Below are positions 48,447 to 56,503 of a DNA stretch of 64,000 nt, piece after piece (the first letter of the stretch is position 1; each line of letters opens with the position of its first letter). The DNA lies in the NCBI RefSeq assembly GCF_040744945.1, contig NZ_CP160453.1, positions 1,364,001 to 1,428,000 of the forward strand, written 5' to 3'. The DNA comes from Saccharothrix sp. HUAS TT1. GTDB lineage: Bacteria > Actinomycetota > Actinomycetes > Mycobacteriales > Pseudonocardiaceae. The notes beneath the pieces were generated by a model that saw only the letters and a program-made list of their open reading frames with translations, did no database searches and was not told the DNA's origin. Position numbers and translations under genes: made by a program.

Positions 48447-49303
48447 CCCCAACTGCTCTTGGGGGGCCGCACGATCCTCTCCTTCAGCTCGCGGGTGTGC
48501 CGCCTGCTGACCGGCAGCTCCTTCGCGCCCTCGCCCGAGCCGATCACCACCGCGTACCCGTTCGACGTCATCCGCAGCTCGGTCACCAGCGGCAGCGCCA
48601 CCAGGAAGGAGCGGTGGATGCGGACGAAGCCCGCGTTCTCCCAGCGCTCCTCCAGCTGCGCCAGCGGGATGCGCACCAGGTGGCTCCCGCCGTCGCTGGT
48701 GTGCAGGCGCGCGTAGTCGCCCTGCGCTTCGACGTAGCGGACGGTGGCCCTCGGCACGAGCTTGATGGTGCCACCCAGCTCGACCGGGATCACCTCGTCG
48801 TCCTGCGGCTCCGCCGCGGCGGGCTCGGGGTTGACCGCCGGTGTCGCGGCGACCCGGTCGACCACGCGCGAGATCGCCTTGTTGACCCGGTCCTCGTTGA
48901 TCGGCTTGGTCACGAAGTCGAGCGCGCCCACCTCGAACGCCACCACGGCCTCCGAGTGCTCGACGCCCGTCACGAACACCAGCGCCGGTGGCGCGCGGAA
49001 CGCGCCGAGCACGCGCGCGAGGTCCGTGCCGCTCAGGCCGGGCATGTTGATGTCGGCGAACACGGCGTCGACCGGCGGCAGCCCGGCCCGGGTGCGGTCC
49101 ATCACCTCGACGTCGTAGTCACCCCGGAGGATGCGCAGCGCCTCGGCCGCGTCGAAGGCCGTGAGCACGCGTCGGATGTGCGGGCTGCTCTCGAGCAGGT
49201 ACTTGATCTCGCTCAGACCGGGCGCCTCGTCGTCCACCGCCAGGACGAGGAGGCCGGTGCCGTCCGCGCGACTGTTCACTGGGGTACTCACTGTGCCGCG
49301 CAT
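48443..49303 (-). CDS. LytTR-family response regulator
   Basis: 286 residues from ATG 49303 (GTG 49291 and 49279 are in frame). Receiver domain: VLAVDDEAPGLSEIKYLLESS, phosphoacceptor Asp in VFADINMPGLSG near residue 83, FVTGVEHSEAVVAFEVGALDFVTKPI. C-terminal LytTR DNA-binding domain: VRYVEAQGDYARLHTSDG, HLVRIPLAQLEER, FVRIHRSFLVAL. Translationally coupled to the small membrane protein and SSS symporter downstream, so probably controls this transport unit, in the way BtsR/YpdB control pyruvate carriers. The LytS-type kinase lies 1.2 kb upstream on the same strand. Confidence 0.92.
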   Translation of the reverse strand: MRGTVSTPVNSRADGTGLLVLAVDDEAPGLSEIKYLLESSPHIRRVLTAFDAAEALRILRGDYDVEVMDRTRAGLPPVDAVFADINMPGLSGTDLARVLGAFRAPPALVFVTGVEHSEAVVAFEVGALDFVTKPINEDRVNKAISRVVDRVAATPAVNPEPAAAEPQDDEVIPVELGGTIKLVPRATVRYVEAQGDYARLHTSDGGSHLVRIPLAQLEERWENAGFVRIHRSFLVALPLVTELRMTSNGYAVVIGSGEGAKELPVSRRHTRELKERIVRPPKSSWG

Positions 49304-49364
49304 CTTGCCGACCCGGCGGGGTCGCTGTCTACGCCGGTTGCCGGACGGCCGCGAGGCTGTGACC

Positions 49365-50231
49365 TCACAAGCCGAATCGCGACCAGCGCGCCCGCTCCTC
49401 CAGCGCCGCCAACCCCTCCAGCAGGAGATCGCCCGATCGGGTGGTCGCGCCGGCGAACCCGAGGCGGGCGAGCAGGGGTCGGCGCGGCTCGGCGACGGCG
49501 ATCTCGGCGTCCGGGTAGCGCTTGGCGACGACGCCGCGCAGCGTGCCGATGCCGTCGACCAGCCCGAGCTCGACCGCCCGCGCGCCGGTCCACACCTCGC
49601 CGTTGAACAGCTCGTCGTCGGTCGCCTTGAGCTTCACGCCCCGGCGCTCCCTGACCCACTCCACGAACTGCTCGTGCAGCTGGACCTGCAGGCCCTTGAG
49701 CCACTCGACGTCCTCGGGCTTCTCCGGGCTGAACGGGTCGAGCCGGACCTTGTTGTCCCCGGCCGTGTGCACGCGGCGCTCGACGCCGTAGCGCTCGATC
49801 AGGCCGTTGAGGCCGAACCCGGCGCTGACCACGCCGATCGAGCCGACCAGCGACGTGCCGTGCGCGTAGACCTCGTCGCCCGCGCAGGCCAGCCAGTAGC
49901 CGCCGGAGGCGGCCAGGTCCTCGCAGAACGCCAGGACCGGCACCTTCTTCTTCGCGGCCAGCTCGCGGATGCGCTCGGCGACCAGGGCGGACTGGGTCGG
50001 CGCGCCGCCGGGCGAGTTGATCAGCAGGGCGACCGCGACCAGCCGGTCGTGCTCGAACGCGCGGGTCAGCGCGCTCTCCACGGTCTGCAGGCTGATGGCG
50101 TTGCGGGCCATCGGCGTCGGCGTCGGGGTGATGACGCCGTGCAGGCGGACGGCGGCCACGACGGGCCCGCGCTCGGTCCGCTCGCCGACGATCTTGGGCA
50201 GCCGGGCGGCGATCTTGTCCGTGACGCTCAT
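49365..50231 (-). CDS. S49 family signal-peptide peptidase (SppA/SohB-like)
   Basis: 288 residues from ATG 50231 (MSVTDKIAARLPKI). S49 serine-lysine peptidase: VAALLINSPGGAPTQS-type motif, catalytic Ser in LAASGGYWLACAGDEV, and the general-base Lys in GDNKVRLDPFSPEKPE. The single-domain length fits the SohB/SppA67C-like short form. No transmembrane segment is clear, so it is probably membrane-associated or cytosolic. Same strand as the LytTR gene and its kinase but separated from each by gaps, so co-transcription is uncertain. Confidence 0.9.
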   Translation of the reverse strand: MSVTDKIAARLPKIVGERTERGPVVAAVRLHGVITPTPTPMARNAISLQTVESALTRAFEHDRLVAVALLINSPGGAPTQSALVAERIRELAAKKKVPVLAFCEDLAASGGYWLACAGDEVYAHGTSLVGSIGVVSAGFGLNGLIERYGVERRVHTAGDNKVRLDPFSPEKPEDVEWLKGLQVQLHEQFVEWVRERRGVKLKATDDELFNGEVWTGARAVELGLVDGIGTLRGVVAKRYPDAEIAVAEPRRPLLARLGFAGATTRSGDLLLEGLAALEERARWSRFGL

Positions 50232-50291
50232 GCCCTCGACCTTACGTGTGCCCGCGCGGTGAGCGCGCCCGGGAAGCGCGGCCGGCGCGGC

Positions 50292-50297
50292 TAATAT
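50292..50297 (+). promoter_or_regulatory. -10 element for a leaderless small gene
   Basis: TAATAT fits the actinobacterial -10 consensus and lies seven bases before GTG 50304, the spacing of leaderless transcripts. No good -35 hexamer is visible. Confidence 0.4.
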
Positions 50298-50303
50298 CGA
50301 GCG

Positions 50304-50471
50304 GTGACGTTCAACCCGATCCGGTGGCTCGAACGCTACGTCGAGTGGTGGGACGACCGGGGCAGGCAGAACCCGGACGGCCCGCCCGCGATGCACGTCT
50401 ACTGGATGTGGATCACCTGGGGCGTGTGCGCGGTCATGGTCGTCACCGTCCTGGCGGTCGCCGCGAGGTGA
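50304..50471 (+). CDS. Small single-span membrane protein, 55 residues
   Basis: A 55-residue protein from GTG 50304: FNPIRWLERYVEWWDDRGRQ, an acidic/Pro linker, then a C-terminal membrane helix WMWITWGVCAVMVVTVLAVA. The third-position G+C bias and the Trp-rich start are protein-like, and the stop precedes the convergent kinase by ten bases. No Shine-Dalgarno; a TAATAT box just upstream suggests leaderless expression. No family recognised; found between an S49 peptidase and a LytS-type kinase. Confidence 0.6.
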   Translation: MTFNPIRWLERYVEWWDDRGRQNPDGPPAMHVYWMWITWGVCAVMVVTVLAVAAR

Positions 50472-50481
50472 CCCGGTCGGG

Positions 50482-51741
50482 TCACGCGCGGACGACGGGC
50501 TGCTCGGTGGTGTCCTCCAGCCGCGGCGGCACCAGCGGCAGGTTCGTCCGCACGCCCCGGCTGTACTTCGGGATCTTCAGGATGATCTTCATGCCCGCTT
50601 CCGGCGCGGTCTCGACGACCAGCGCGTAGTCGTCGCCGAAGACCGCCCGCATCCGGTGGTTGATGTTGCCGAGGCCGACGTGGGCGCCGGTCTGGTGGGC
50701 GTCCTTCAGGTCCTCGAACAGCCGGTCCGGGTCCATCCCGACGCCGTCGTCCTCGACCGAGATCAACGCCTCCGCGCCGTTGTCCTCGGCGATGATCGTG
50801 AGCAGCCCGCCGCCGGGCTTCTTGGCCAGGCCGTGCCGGACGGCGTTCTCCACCAGCGGTTGCAGCACCAGGAACGGCAGCACGACCTGGAGGACTTCGG
50901 GCGCGATCTTGAGCCGCACGTTCAGCCGGGCGCCGTACCGCGCCTGCTCGATGGTCAGGTAGCGGTGGATGTTGGTCAGCTCGTCGGCCAGCGTGGTGAA
51001 GAAGCCGTCGGTGCGGAACGAGTAGCGGGTGAACTCGGCGAACTCCTGCAGCAGCTCCCGCGCGTGCGCCGGGTCGGTGCGGATCAGCGACGAGATGGTG
51101 TTCAGCGCGTTGTAGACGAAGTGCGGCGAGATCTGCGCCCGCAGCGCCCGGACCTCGGCCTGCGCCAGCGCCTGCCGGGACTTCTGCAGCACCTCCAGCT
51201 CCAGCTGGGTGGAGACGAACCGCGCCGTCTCCTCGGCCATCCGGATCTGCCGCTTGTTCGCCACCCCGCTGATCACGATCAACGTGCCGGCGACGTCGTC
51301 CTCCACCACCAGCGGCACGATCACGGCGCTGTGCAGCGCGCACGGACCGGGCAGCTCGCAGTCCAGCTTGCGGTGCTCGACGTGCTCCTTGTGGCCCTCG
51401 CCGATGGCGCTCTCGACGTGGCCGCGCAGGAACTCGTAGTGGTCGTTGGCGCCGCCGTCCCAGGACAGCAGCGTGCCCTCGTGGTCGGTGATGCCGACCG
51501 CGACGCACCGCAGCATCTCCCGCAGGTGCGGCGTCGCCTTGTTCGCCGCCTCCTCGGTCAAGCCCTCGCGCAGGTCGGCCGACGCCTTGGACATGCGGTG
51601 CAGCATGTCCATCACGGCGTCCTCGACCGACGTGCTCACGCGGCGGGCGCGGCACAGCATCACGAAGAGGCCGAGGACGGCCAAGGTCGCGATGAGTCCG
51701 AGCACAGCGCGCTCGGTCAGGAGGTCCCGCACGGCGTCCAT
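50482..51741 (-). CDS. LytS-type sensor histidine kinase
   Basis: 419 residues. One N-terminal transmembrane helix (about 12-30), a GAF-like sensor domain (about 55-180 with CAVGITDHEGTLLSW and CALHSAVIVPLVVED), then the His_kinase domain with the phosphoacceptor His in RAQISPHFVYNALNTI and an HATPase with PLVENAVRHGL and DDGVGM. This LytS/YpdA form pairs with LytTR regulators; the regulator at 48443-49303 is the obvious partner, with the S49 peptidase gene in between. Likely senses a carboxylate or redox signal for the symporters (inference). Confidence 0.9.
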   Translation of the reverse strand: MDAVRDLLTERAVLGLIATLAVLGLFVMLCRARRVSTSVEDAVMDMLHRMSKASADLREGLTEEAANKATPHLREMLRCVAVGITDHEGTLLSWDGGANDHYEFLRGHVESAIGEGHKEHVEHRKLDCELPGPCALHSAVIVPLVVEDDVAGTLIVISGVANKRQIRMAEETARFVSTQLELEVLQKSRQALAQAEVRALRAQISPHFVYNALNTISSLIRTDPAHARELLQEFAEFTRYSFRTDGFFTTLADELTNIHRYLTIEQARYGARLNVRLKIAPEVLQVVLPFLVLQPLVENAVRHGLAKKPGGGLLTIIAEDNGAEALISVEDDGVGMDPDRLFEDLKDAHQTGAHVGLGNINHRMRAVFGDDYALVVETAPEAGMKIILKIPKYSRGVRTNLPLVPPRLEDTTEQPVVRA

Positions 51742-51872
51742 GCTGTGCCGTGGGGGCGGTCAAGGCAAGGGGATCGCCGTGGGGAGACGTGCACATCGGA
51801 TGAATTGGGGGCAACCGTGGCAGATCGGCTACCCGAACGGGTGATCAACGGGTCAAAGGATCACTGAGAGTA

Positions 51873-51900
51873 GGTGCGACCCGATCACTCGGGCCGCACC
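51873..51900. terminator. Hairpin terminator after small secreted-protein gene
   Basis: GGTGCGACCCGA and TCGGGCCGCACC form a 12-position stem with one mismatched pair around a TCAC loop. It lies downstream of the minus-strand gene at 51958-52224 and upstream of the kinase promoter. Confidence 0.6.
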
Positions 51901-51957
51901 GACGGCTCCGGCGCTCACCCCGCGTCAGCGCCGACCGCTCACCAGGCGCCCGGTCGC

Positions 51958-52224
51958 TCAACGGGCGCCGGTCGTGGACGTCGTGGTCTCCGTCGGGTCG
52001 CCCGACTTCTCGCACTCCAGCCTCTCCACCAGGTCTGCCAGGTCGGGGTGGTCCAGGAGGTCCAGCTCCTCCAGCACGCGGCAGATCGTCTTCGAGACCT
52101 GGTCCTGCGTCAGGTGCGGTTCGTCCCGCTCAGGCGCGGCGGCCGAGACGGCGATGTGCGAACCGGCGAACGTGGCCAGTCCCATGGTGACTCCGAGCAG
52201 CGCGGCGGCGATGCGCTGGTTCAT
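51958..52224 (-). CDS. Small secreted protein, unknown
   Basis: 88 residues from ATG 52224, with GGAGGA directly upstream. A clear signal peptide (MNQRIAAALLGVTMGLATFA, cleavage near SAAA at residues 25-29) leads to a mature part of about 60 residues: acidic helix PHLTQDQVSKTICRVLEELDLLDHPDL with two Cys (ICRV, ECEK) that could form a disulfide, and a Thr-rich tail. No family recognised. Single gene between two terminator or promoter gaps. Confidence 0.65.
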   Translation of the reverse strand: MNQRIAAALLGVTMGLATFAGSHIAVSAAAPERDEPHLTQDQVSKTICRVLEELDLLDHPDLADLVERLECEKSGDPTETTTSTTGAR

Positions 52225-52316
52225 GGCTCCTCCAGGTGGTCGGGCGGACACCTGGAGGCATTCCCCAGCCGGCCCTGATCAGCCGACGAACGGAGCAAGC
52301 CACTCGACCGTGTGAC

Positions 52317-53180
52317 CTACTTGAGCAACCGCGACATCCGCCGGTCGGCCAGCGGCCGGCCGCCCGTCTGGCAGGTCGGGCAGTACTGGAACGCCTTGTC
52401 CGCGAAGGAGACCTCGCGCACCACGTCACCGCACACCGGGCACGGCAGGCCGGTCCGCGCGTGCACCCGCAGCCCGGACCGCTTCTCACCCTTCAGGGTC
52501 GCCGCGGACTGGCCCACGGACCGGGCGACCGCGTCGGTGAGCACGGTGATCAACGCCTCGTGCAGCCGGTCCAGCGCCTCGGCGTCCAGCTTCCCCGCCG
52601 TCGCGTACGGCGAGAGCCGGGCGGTGTGCATGACCTCGTCGGAGTAGGCGTTGCCCACGCCCGCCATGACGGTCTGGTCGGTCAACGCGGTCTTCAGCCG
52701 CTCGGTGCGGCCCGAGAACAGGTCTTCCAGCTGGGTGCGGGTCAGCGACAGCGCGTCCGGCCCCAGCCGGGCGATGCCCGGCACCTCCGCCGGGTCGCGC
52801 ACCACCCACGCGGCCAGGCCCTTCTTGGTGCCCGCCTCGGTCAGGTCGAACCCGGGGCCCTCGCCGGGCGGACCCAGGTGCGCGCGCAGCGCCAGCGGAC
52901 CGCGGCCCGGCTTGGGCGGCGCCACCGCCAGGTGCTCCGACCAGCGCAGCCACCCGGCCCGCGCCAGGTGCACCACCAGGTGCAGGCCGTCGCAGTCCAG
53001 GTCCAGGTGCTTGCCGAACCGGCCCGCGCCGGTCACCTCGCGGCCCTGGAGATCGGTCCACGGCGGCGTGAACGTCTTCAGCACCTGCAACGACGCGACG
53101 TCCACCCGGTGCACGCGGCGTCCGACGGCGTGCTCGCGCAGGTGGTGGGCAAGGGCCTCGACCTCGGGCAGCTCCGGCAC
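52317..53180 (-). CDS. Fpg/Nei family DNA glycosylase
   Basis: 287 residues. N-terminal MPELPEVEAL with the catalytic Pro2 and Glu3, the beta-hairpin Lys in GRFGKHLDLD, the helix-two-turn-helix AGVGNAYSDEVMH, and a C-terminal zinc finger (CPVCGDVVREVSFADK with CPTC after it). Removes oxidised bases and nicks the strand by beta/delta-elimination. Closest in style to actinobacterial Nei-type enzymes; lesion specificity cannot be read from sequence. Monocistronic. Confidence 0.95.
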   Translation of the reverse strand: MPELPEVEALAHHLREHAVGRRVHRVDVASLQVLKTFTPPWTDLQGREVTGAGRFGKHLDLDCDGLHLVVHLARAGWLRWSEHLAVAPPKPGRGPLALRAHLGPPGEGPGFDLTEAGTKKGLAAWVVRDPAEVPGIARLGPDALSLTRTQLEDLFSGRTERLKTALTDQTVMAGVGNAYSDEVMHTARLSPYATAGKLDAEALDRLHEALITVLTDAVARSVGQSAATLKGEKRSGLRVHARTGLPCPVCGDVVREVSFADKAFQYCPTCQTGGRPLADRRMSRLLK

Positions 53181-53207
53181 CCGACCAGTGTCACCCGCGA
53201 ACGGCGA

Positions 53208-53642
53208 TCAGTCGACCGGCTGCAGCGGGCCGTCCAGGTCGGGCAGCGAGTACATCTCGATCTTGCGGGCCACGTTGGCCACCTCGTTGCGCACGGTCAG
53301 GAAGCCGCGCACGGAGCCGACCCACCGCTCCGGCGGCAGCTCCTCGGTCTTCTTCGACTCGGCCGCCACCAGCCACGGCCTGCGCACCGCCCAGCGCACC
53401 GGGAAGAACAGGAACACCAGGACCAGCGCCACGAGCAGCCACGCGGGCACGACCACCTCGGCGGGCGTCCACGCCACCAGGATGACGCCCATGGCGATGA
53501 CGATGCCCAGCAGCAGCACCCCCGGGCCGTAACCGCCGCTCACGTCGTGCTCGAAGTCGGCGTCCCGGGACGGGTTGCGCCACTCGATCTGGCTGCGCAC
53601 CGTCCACATCCGGCCGTCAGCGCCGCGCACCAGCCGCGTCAT
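53208..53642 (-). CDS. Conserved actinobacterial membrane protein
   Basis: 144 residues from ATG 53642, with GAGGAG six bases upstream. TRLVRGADGRMWTVRSQIEWRNP start, two hydrophobic helices (about 45-65 and 68-88), then a soluble end EELPPERWVGSVRGFLTVRNEVANVARKIEMYSLPDLDGPLQPVD (described here by its parts). This plan is conserved in Pseudonocardiales; it may carry the name DUF983, but I am not sure. Function unknown. Confidence 0.65.
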   Translation of the reverse strand: MTRLVRGADGRMWTVRSQIEWRNPSRDADFEHDVSGGYGPGVLLLGIVIAMGVILVAWTPAEVVVPAWLLVALVLVFLFFPVRWAVRRPWLVAAESKKTEELPPERWVGSVRGFLTVRNEVANVARKIEMYSLPDLDGPLQPVD

Positions 53643-53726
53643 CACCGTCTCCTCAGACGTCGAGCGATCACTCAGCGCTTCCCACGCTACCGGTGAAGTC
53701 TTGCACCTCGTGGGTGAACCACGCGC

Positions 53727-55100
53727 TCACGCGGGGTCGAGGGAGGTCGGCGTCGGGTGCAGCGTCACCGTCGTCGTCGTGACGGGCCTGGGCCGGCCGG
53801 TGGTCGTCACGGCCACCTTGGGCGCCCCGGTGGTGGTCGTGGTGGTCGTGACCACCAGCACCGAACCGGGGTGCGACGTGGTGACCGGCTCCGACGTGGT
53901 GCTCACGACCAGGGAGCGGGCCTCGGCCGACGCGGTCGCCCCGGTCGGCTCCACCGGCGGCGGCGCGGGCGCGGTGACGGTGACGAACGTGGTCACCGGC
54001 GGCGCCGTCCGCACCACCTGCACCACCTCGGCGCGCCCGGCGTCGCGCGCGTCGGCGGGCGGCGCCGGTGACGGCTCGCTGGTCGCCGCGCCGGTCGCGG
54101 TCGTGGTCGGCTCGGTCGAGCACAGCGCCAGCACGTTGTCGCCGGGCGCGCCGTCCGGCCCCGGCTGGAGCAGCGCCGGGCCGGGCGCACCGGTGAACGT
54201 GCCGGCCACCACCCCGAACAGCCCGACGGCCGCGGCCGACGCGGTGGCCGCCAGCGCCAGCTTCACCCGGCCGGTGAGCCACGCGGCCTTGCCCAGCACC
54301 ACCGGGCCGAGCGCCCCCGTGCCGAGCGCCGCCGGACCCACCAGCGCGGTCGCCAGCACCGGCACCGCGATGCTCGCGGCGTGCGCGCGCAGCGTCGAGC
54401 ACACCTCGACCAGCTCGGCGTGCAGCGCGTTGCAGGACGAGCAGACCCGCAGGTGCTTGCGGATGCGCTTCTGCTCGGCGCCCTGCGCGCCGCCCGCCGT
54501 GTACGCGCCGAGCTTGGCCAGCACCGAGCTGCACGCCCGCGGCCCGGTGTCCTCGGCCAGGTGCGCCTGGAGGTACGCCGCCCGCAGCCCCTCGCGGGCC
54601 CGCCGGGCCAGCGCCGCCATCGCGTTCGGGCTCAGGCCGTAGCTCGGCGCGACCGCGGCCGGCCGCTCGCCCTCCACCTCGACCTGCCACAGCACCGCGC
54701 GCCACCGCTCGGGCAGGCTGGTGAACGCGCGGGAGATCAGCGCGTGCTCCGGCCGCCGCGCGGTGACGTCCGGGAACGGCTCGACCCGGCGGCTCAGCTC
54801 CTCGTCCTCCACCGGCACGTCCCGCCGGCGACCGCTCCACTCCCACGCCACCCGGCGCGCGACGGTCAGCAGGTAGGTGCGCACGTGGTCGGTCGGGCCG
54901 GTGCCCCGGCGGATCGCCTGGAGCACCCGGAAGAACGCCTCCGCGGTCAGGTCGTCGGCCTCGGCGTGTTCACGCACGTGCCGGAGGGCGAACCGGCGAA
55001 CGGCGTCGGCGTGACGGGTGAACAGCTCGCCGAACGCGCCGTCGTCGCCCGCCCTGACCCTGGCGAGCAGTTCCCGGTCGAAATCGGCTTCTCCGGCCAT
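53727..55100 (-). CDS. ECF sigma factor with fused anti-sigma and Thr-rich domain
   Basis: 457 residues from ATG 55100. Residues 1-170 are an ECF sigma factor: region 2 (DGAFGELFTRHADAVRRFAL, AEDLTAEAF-like ADDLTAEAFFRVLQA) and region 4 (LISRAFTSLPERWRAVLWQVE, YGLSPNAMAALARRAREGL). Then a zinc-binding anti-sigma motif KHLRVCSSCNALHAEL (H-x3-C-x2-C) near 215-230, hydrophobic stretches (about 240-310, at least one spanning) and a 120-residue Thr/Pro/Ala-rich exterior-type tail. Sigma and anti-sigma in one chain, as in ECF52/53-type groups; release would need proteolysis or conformational change (inference). Confidence 0.88.
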   Translation of the reverse strand: MAGEADFDRELLARVRAGDDGAFGELFTRHADAVRRFALRHVREHAEADDLTAEAFFRVLQAIRRGTGPTDHVRTYLLTVARRVAWEWSGRRRDVPVEDEELSRRVEPFPDVTARRPEHALISRAFTSLPERWRAVLWQVEVEGERPAAVAPSYGLSPNAMAALARRAREGLRAAYLQAHLAEDTGPRACSSVLAKLGAYTAGGAQGAEQKRIRKHLRVCSSCNALHAELVEVCSTLRAHAASIAVPVLATALVGPAALGTGALGPVVLGKAAWLTGRVKLALAATASAAAVGLFGVVAGTFTGAPGPALLQPGPDGAPGDNVLALCSTEPTTTATGAATSEPSPAPPADARDAGRAEVVQVVRTAPPVTTFVTVTAPAPPPVEPTGATASAEARSLVVSTTSEPVTTSHPGSVLVVTTTTTTTGAPKVAVTTTGRPRPVTTTTVTLHPTPTSLDPA

Positions 55101-55194
55101 CCCGCCCCGGCACCTCCCGCCATGCCTGTGCTCCAGGGTCAAGATGCCACAACCGGCCCCGGTCGGCCCGAAGTGATAGCGAGCCGATACCGAA

Positions 55195-55207
55195 CAACCG
55201 ACGGTTG
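55195..55207. promoter_or_regulatory. Palindrome upstream of the ECF sigma gene
   Basis: CAACCGACGGTTG has 6-bp arms around one base and lies about 95 bases before the sigma gene and 142 before the divergent gene. Candidate operator; the regulator is unknown. Confidence 0.3.
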
Positions 55208-55348
55208 GAGTGGGCCGTTCGGGGTACCGGCGGCGGCTGCCCACCGGATCAAGCGCGCTCGCGGTCGGTGACGGACCGGTCACGGGTGGGCGTCAGGTGG
55301 TGGGCGACGGCGCTGCGAACGCGGCGGCGACGAGTAGTCTCCTGCCGC

Positions 55349-55759
55349 GTGGTCGATTGGCGCACAAGGGCTTCCGCCCTCCTCCCCGAGCTGAGCGCCG
55401 TTGTCGAGCGCGAGTCGTGGTCCTGCCACGTGTTCCTGTCCGAGCTGGTGCACCTCGCGCTGGAGGCGCACCGCGACGGCGACCGCGAGGTCCTCGGCCG
55501 GGTGTACGGCTTCGCCCACTGGTGCTTCCGGCAGCCCGAGCGGTTCCTGGCCGACGCGTCGGTGGTCAGCTTCTACGAGCACGTGTTCGACGAGTGGGAG
55601 CTGCGCGACGACGTGGCGCCGTGGCTGCCCGCCGAGGTCGTCGACCGGGTCCGGCCGCTGTGGGAGTGGCGCTGGCCGAAGGAGCGGTTGACCGAGGTCG
55701 ACCAGCTGCTCGACCGGAAGGGACCCCCCGTCGAAACCCGGTCGGAAGGTGGGCTATAG
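55349..55759 (+). CDS. DUF7674-like small protein
   Basis: 136 residues from GTG 55349 (VVDWRTRASALLPEL); an in-frame start at 55205 would run into the sigma promoter. All-helical and acidic/aromatic: LVHLALEAHRDGDREVLGRVYGFAHWCFRQPERFLADASVVSFYEHVFDEWELRDDVAPWLP (read in sections, about 35-95). It resembles the DUF7674 family. TAGTCT at 55335-55340 could be a -10 for a leaderless or short-leader transcript. Ends 13 bases before tRNA-Gly. Confidence 0.6.
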   Translation: MVDWRTRASALLPELSAVVERESWSCHVFLSELVHLALEAHRDGDREVLGRVYGFAHWCFRQPERFLADASVVSFYEHVFDEWELRDDVAPWLPAEVVDRVRPLWEWRWPKERLTEVDQLLDRKGPPVETRSEGGL

Positions 55760-55760
55760 T
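55755..55760 (+). promoter_or_regulatory. -10 element of the tRNA-Gly promoter
   Basis: TATAGT lies 12 bases before the mature tRNA 5' end, inside the stop region of the upstream gene. No convincing -35 is seen. Confidence 0.4.
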
Positions 55761-55772
55761 TATCTCCAACAG

Positions 55773-55845
55773 GCGGATGTAGCGCAGTTGGTAGCGCATC
55801 ACCTTGCCAAGGTGAGGGTCGCGAGTTCGAGTCTCGTCATCCGCT
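55773..55845 (+). tRNA. tRNA-Gly(GCC)
   Basis: A 73-base cloverleaf: acceptor GCGGATG with CATCCGC, D arm GCGC/GCGC with AGTTGGTA loop, anticodon stem TCACC/GGTGA around TTGCCAA with anticodon GCC (55806-55808), T arm GCGAG/CTCGT-type with TTCGAGT. Discriminator T; CCA is not encoded. A rho-independent terminator follows six bases later. Confidence 0.96.
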
Positions 55846-55850
55846 CTGCG

Positions 55851-55880
55851 AAAGGCCCCGGTGTTCGCACCGGGGCCTTT
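55851..55880 (+). terminator. Rho-independent terminator after tRNA-Gly
   Basis: A 13-bp perfect stem AAAGGCCCCGGTG/CACCGGGGCCTTT with a TTCG tetraloop ends in TTTC. A textbook intrinsic terminator. Confidence 0.9.
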
Positions 55881-55964
55881 CTCGTGCACCGGTCAAGGCG
55901 CGCCCCGGCGTTCCCCATTAGGTTGGCGTCGAAGGTTCCTCGTCGAAGACGGAGTTGCAGAAAT

Positions 55965-56393
55965 ATGGCCACCACCCGCAAGGCGACCACGCACTGGGAA
56001 GGCAACCTGATGGAGGGCAACGGCACCGTTGCCCTGGAGTCCTCGGGCGTCGGCAGTTACGCCGTGAGCTGGCCGTCCCGGGCCGAGGCGGCTAATGGCA
56101 AGACCAGCCCGGAAGAGCTGATCGCCGCCGCGCACTCGTCCTGCTACTCGATGGCGCTGTCGCACGGCCTCGCGCAGGCGGGCACCCCGCCGCAGCAGGT
56201 CGACACCTCGGCCGAGGTGACGTTCCAGCCCGGCACGGGCATCACCGGCATCCACCTGACCGTCACCGCGGTCGTGCCCGGCCTGGACGCCGACGGCTTC
56301 GCGGCCGCCGCCGAGAACGCCAAGCAGAACTGCCCGGTCAGCAAGGCGCTCGCCGGCACCGAGATCACGCTGACGGCCACGCTCCAGGCGTGA
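55965..56393 (+). CDS. OsmC family peroxiredoxin
   Basis: 142 residues from ATG 55965. OsmC fold with both redox cysteines: AAHSSCYSMALSHGL near residue 57 and AKQNCPVSKAL near residue 125. Reduces organic hydroperoxides with thiol cofactors. Conserved RKATTHWEGNLMEGNGTV start. Between the tRNA terminator and a 10-bp-arm hairpin, so probably monocistronic. Confidence 0.95.
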   Translation: MATTRKATTHWEGNLMEGNGTVALESSGVGSYAVSWPSRAEAANGKTSPEELIAAAHSSCYSMALSHGLAQAGTPPQQVDTSAEVTFQPGTGITGIHLTVTAVVPGLDADGFAAAAENAKQNCPVSKALAGTEITLTATLQA

Positions 56394-56415
56394 CCGGGGT
56401 GTTCGGATGACCTCT

Positions 56416-56452
56416 GGTACCGGCCCGATACCCGAAGTGTCAGGCCGGTACC
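56416..56452. terminator. Hairpin after osmC-type gene
   Basis: GGTACCGGCC (56416-56425) and GGCCGGTACC (56443-56452) form a perfect 10-bp inverted repeat with a 17-base loop, 23 bases after the OsmC stop. Likely terminator, though an operator for the next gene is possible. Confidence 0.5.
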
Positions 56453-56503
56453 GGATGTCCCGGAGGATTTGACCCCAACGGGTGAGGCCGGTAGTCGTTG
56501 GGG

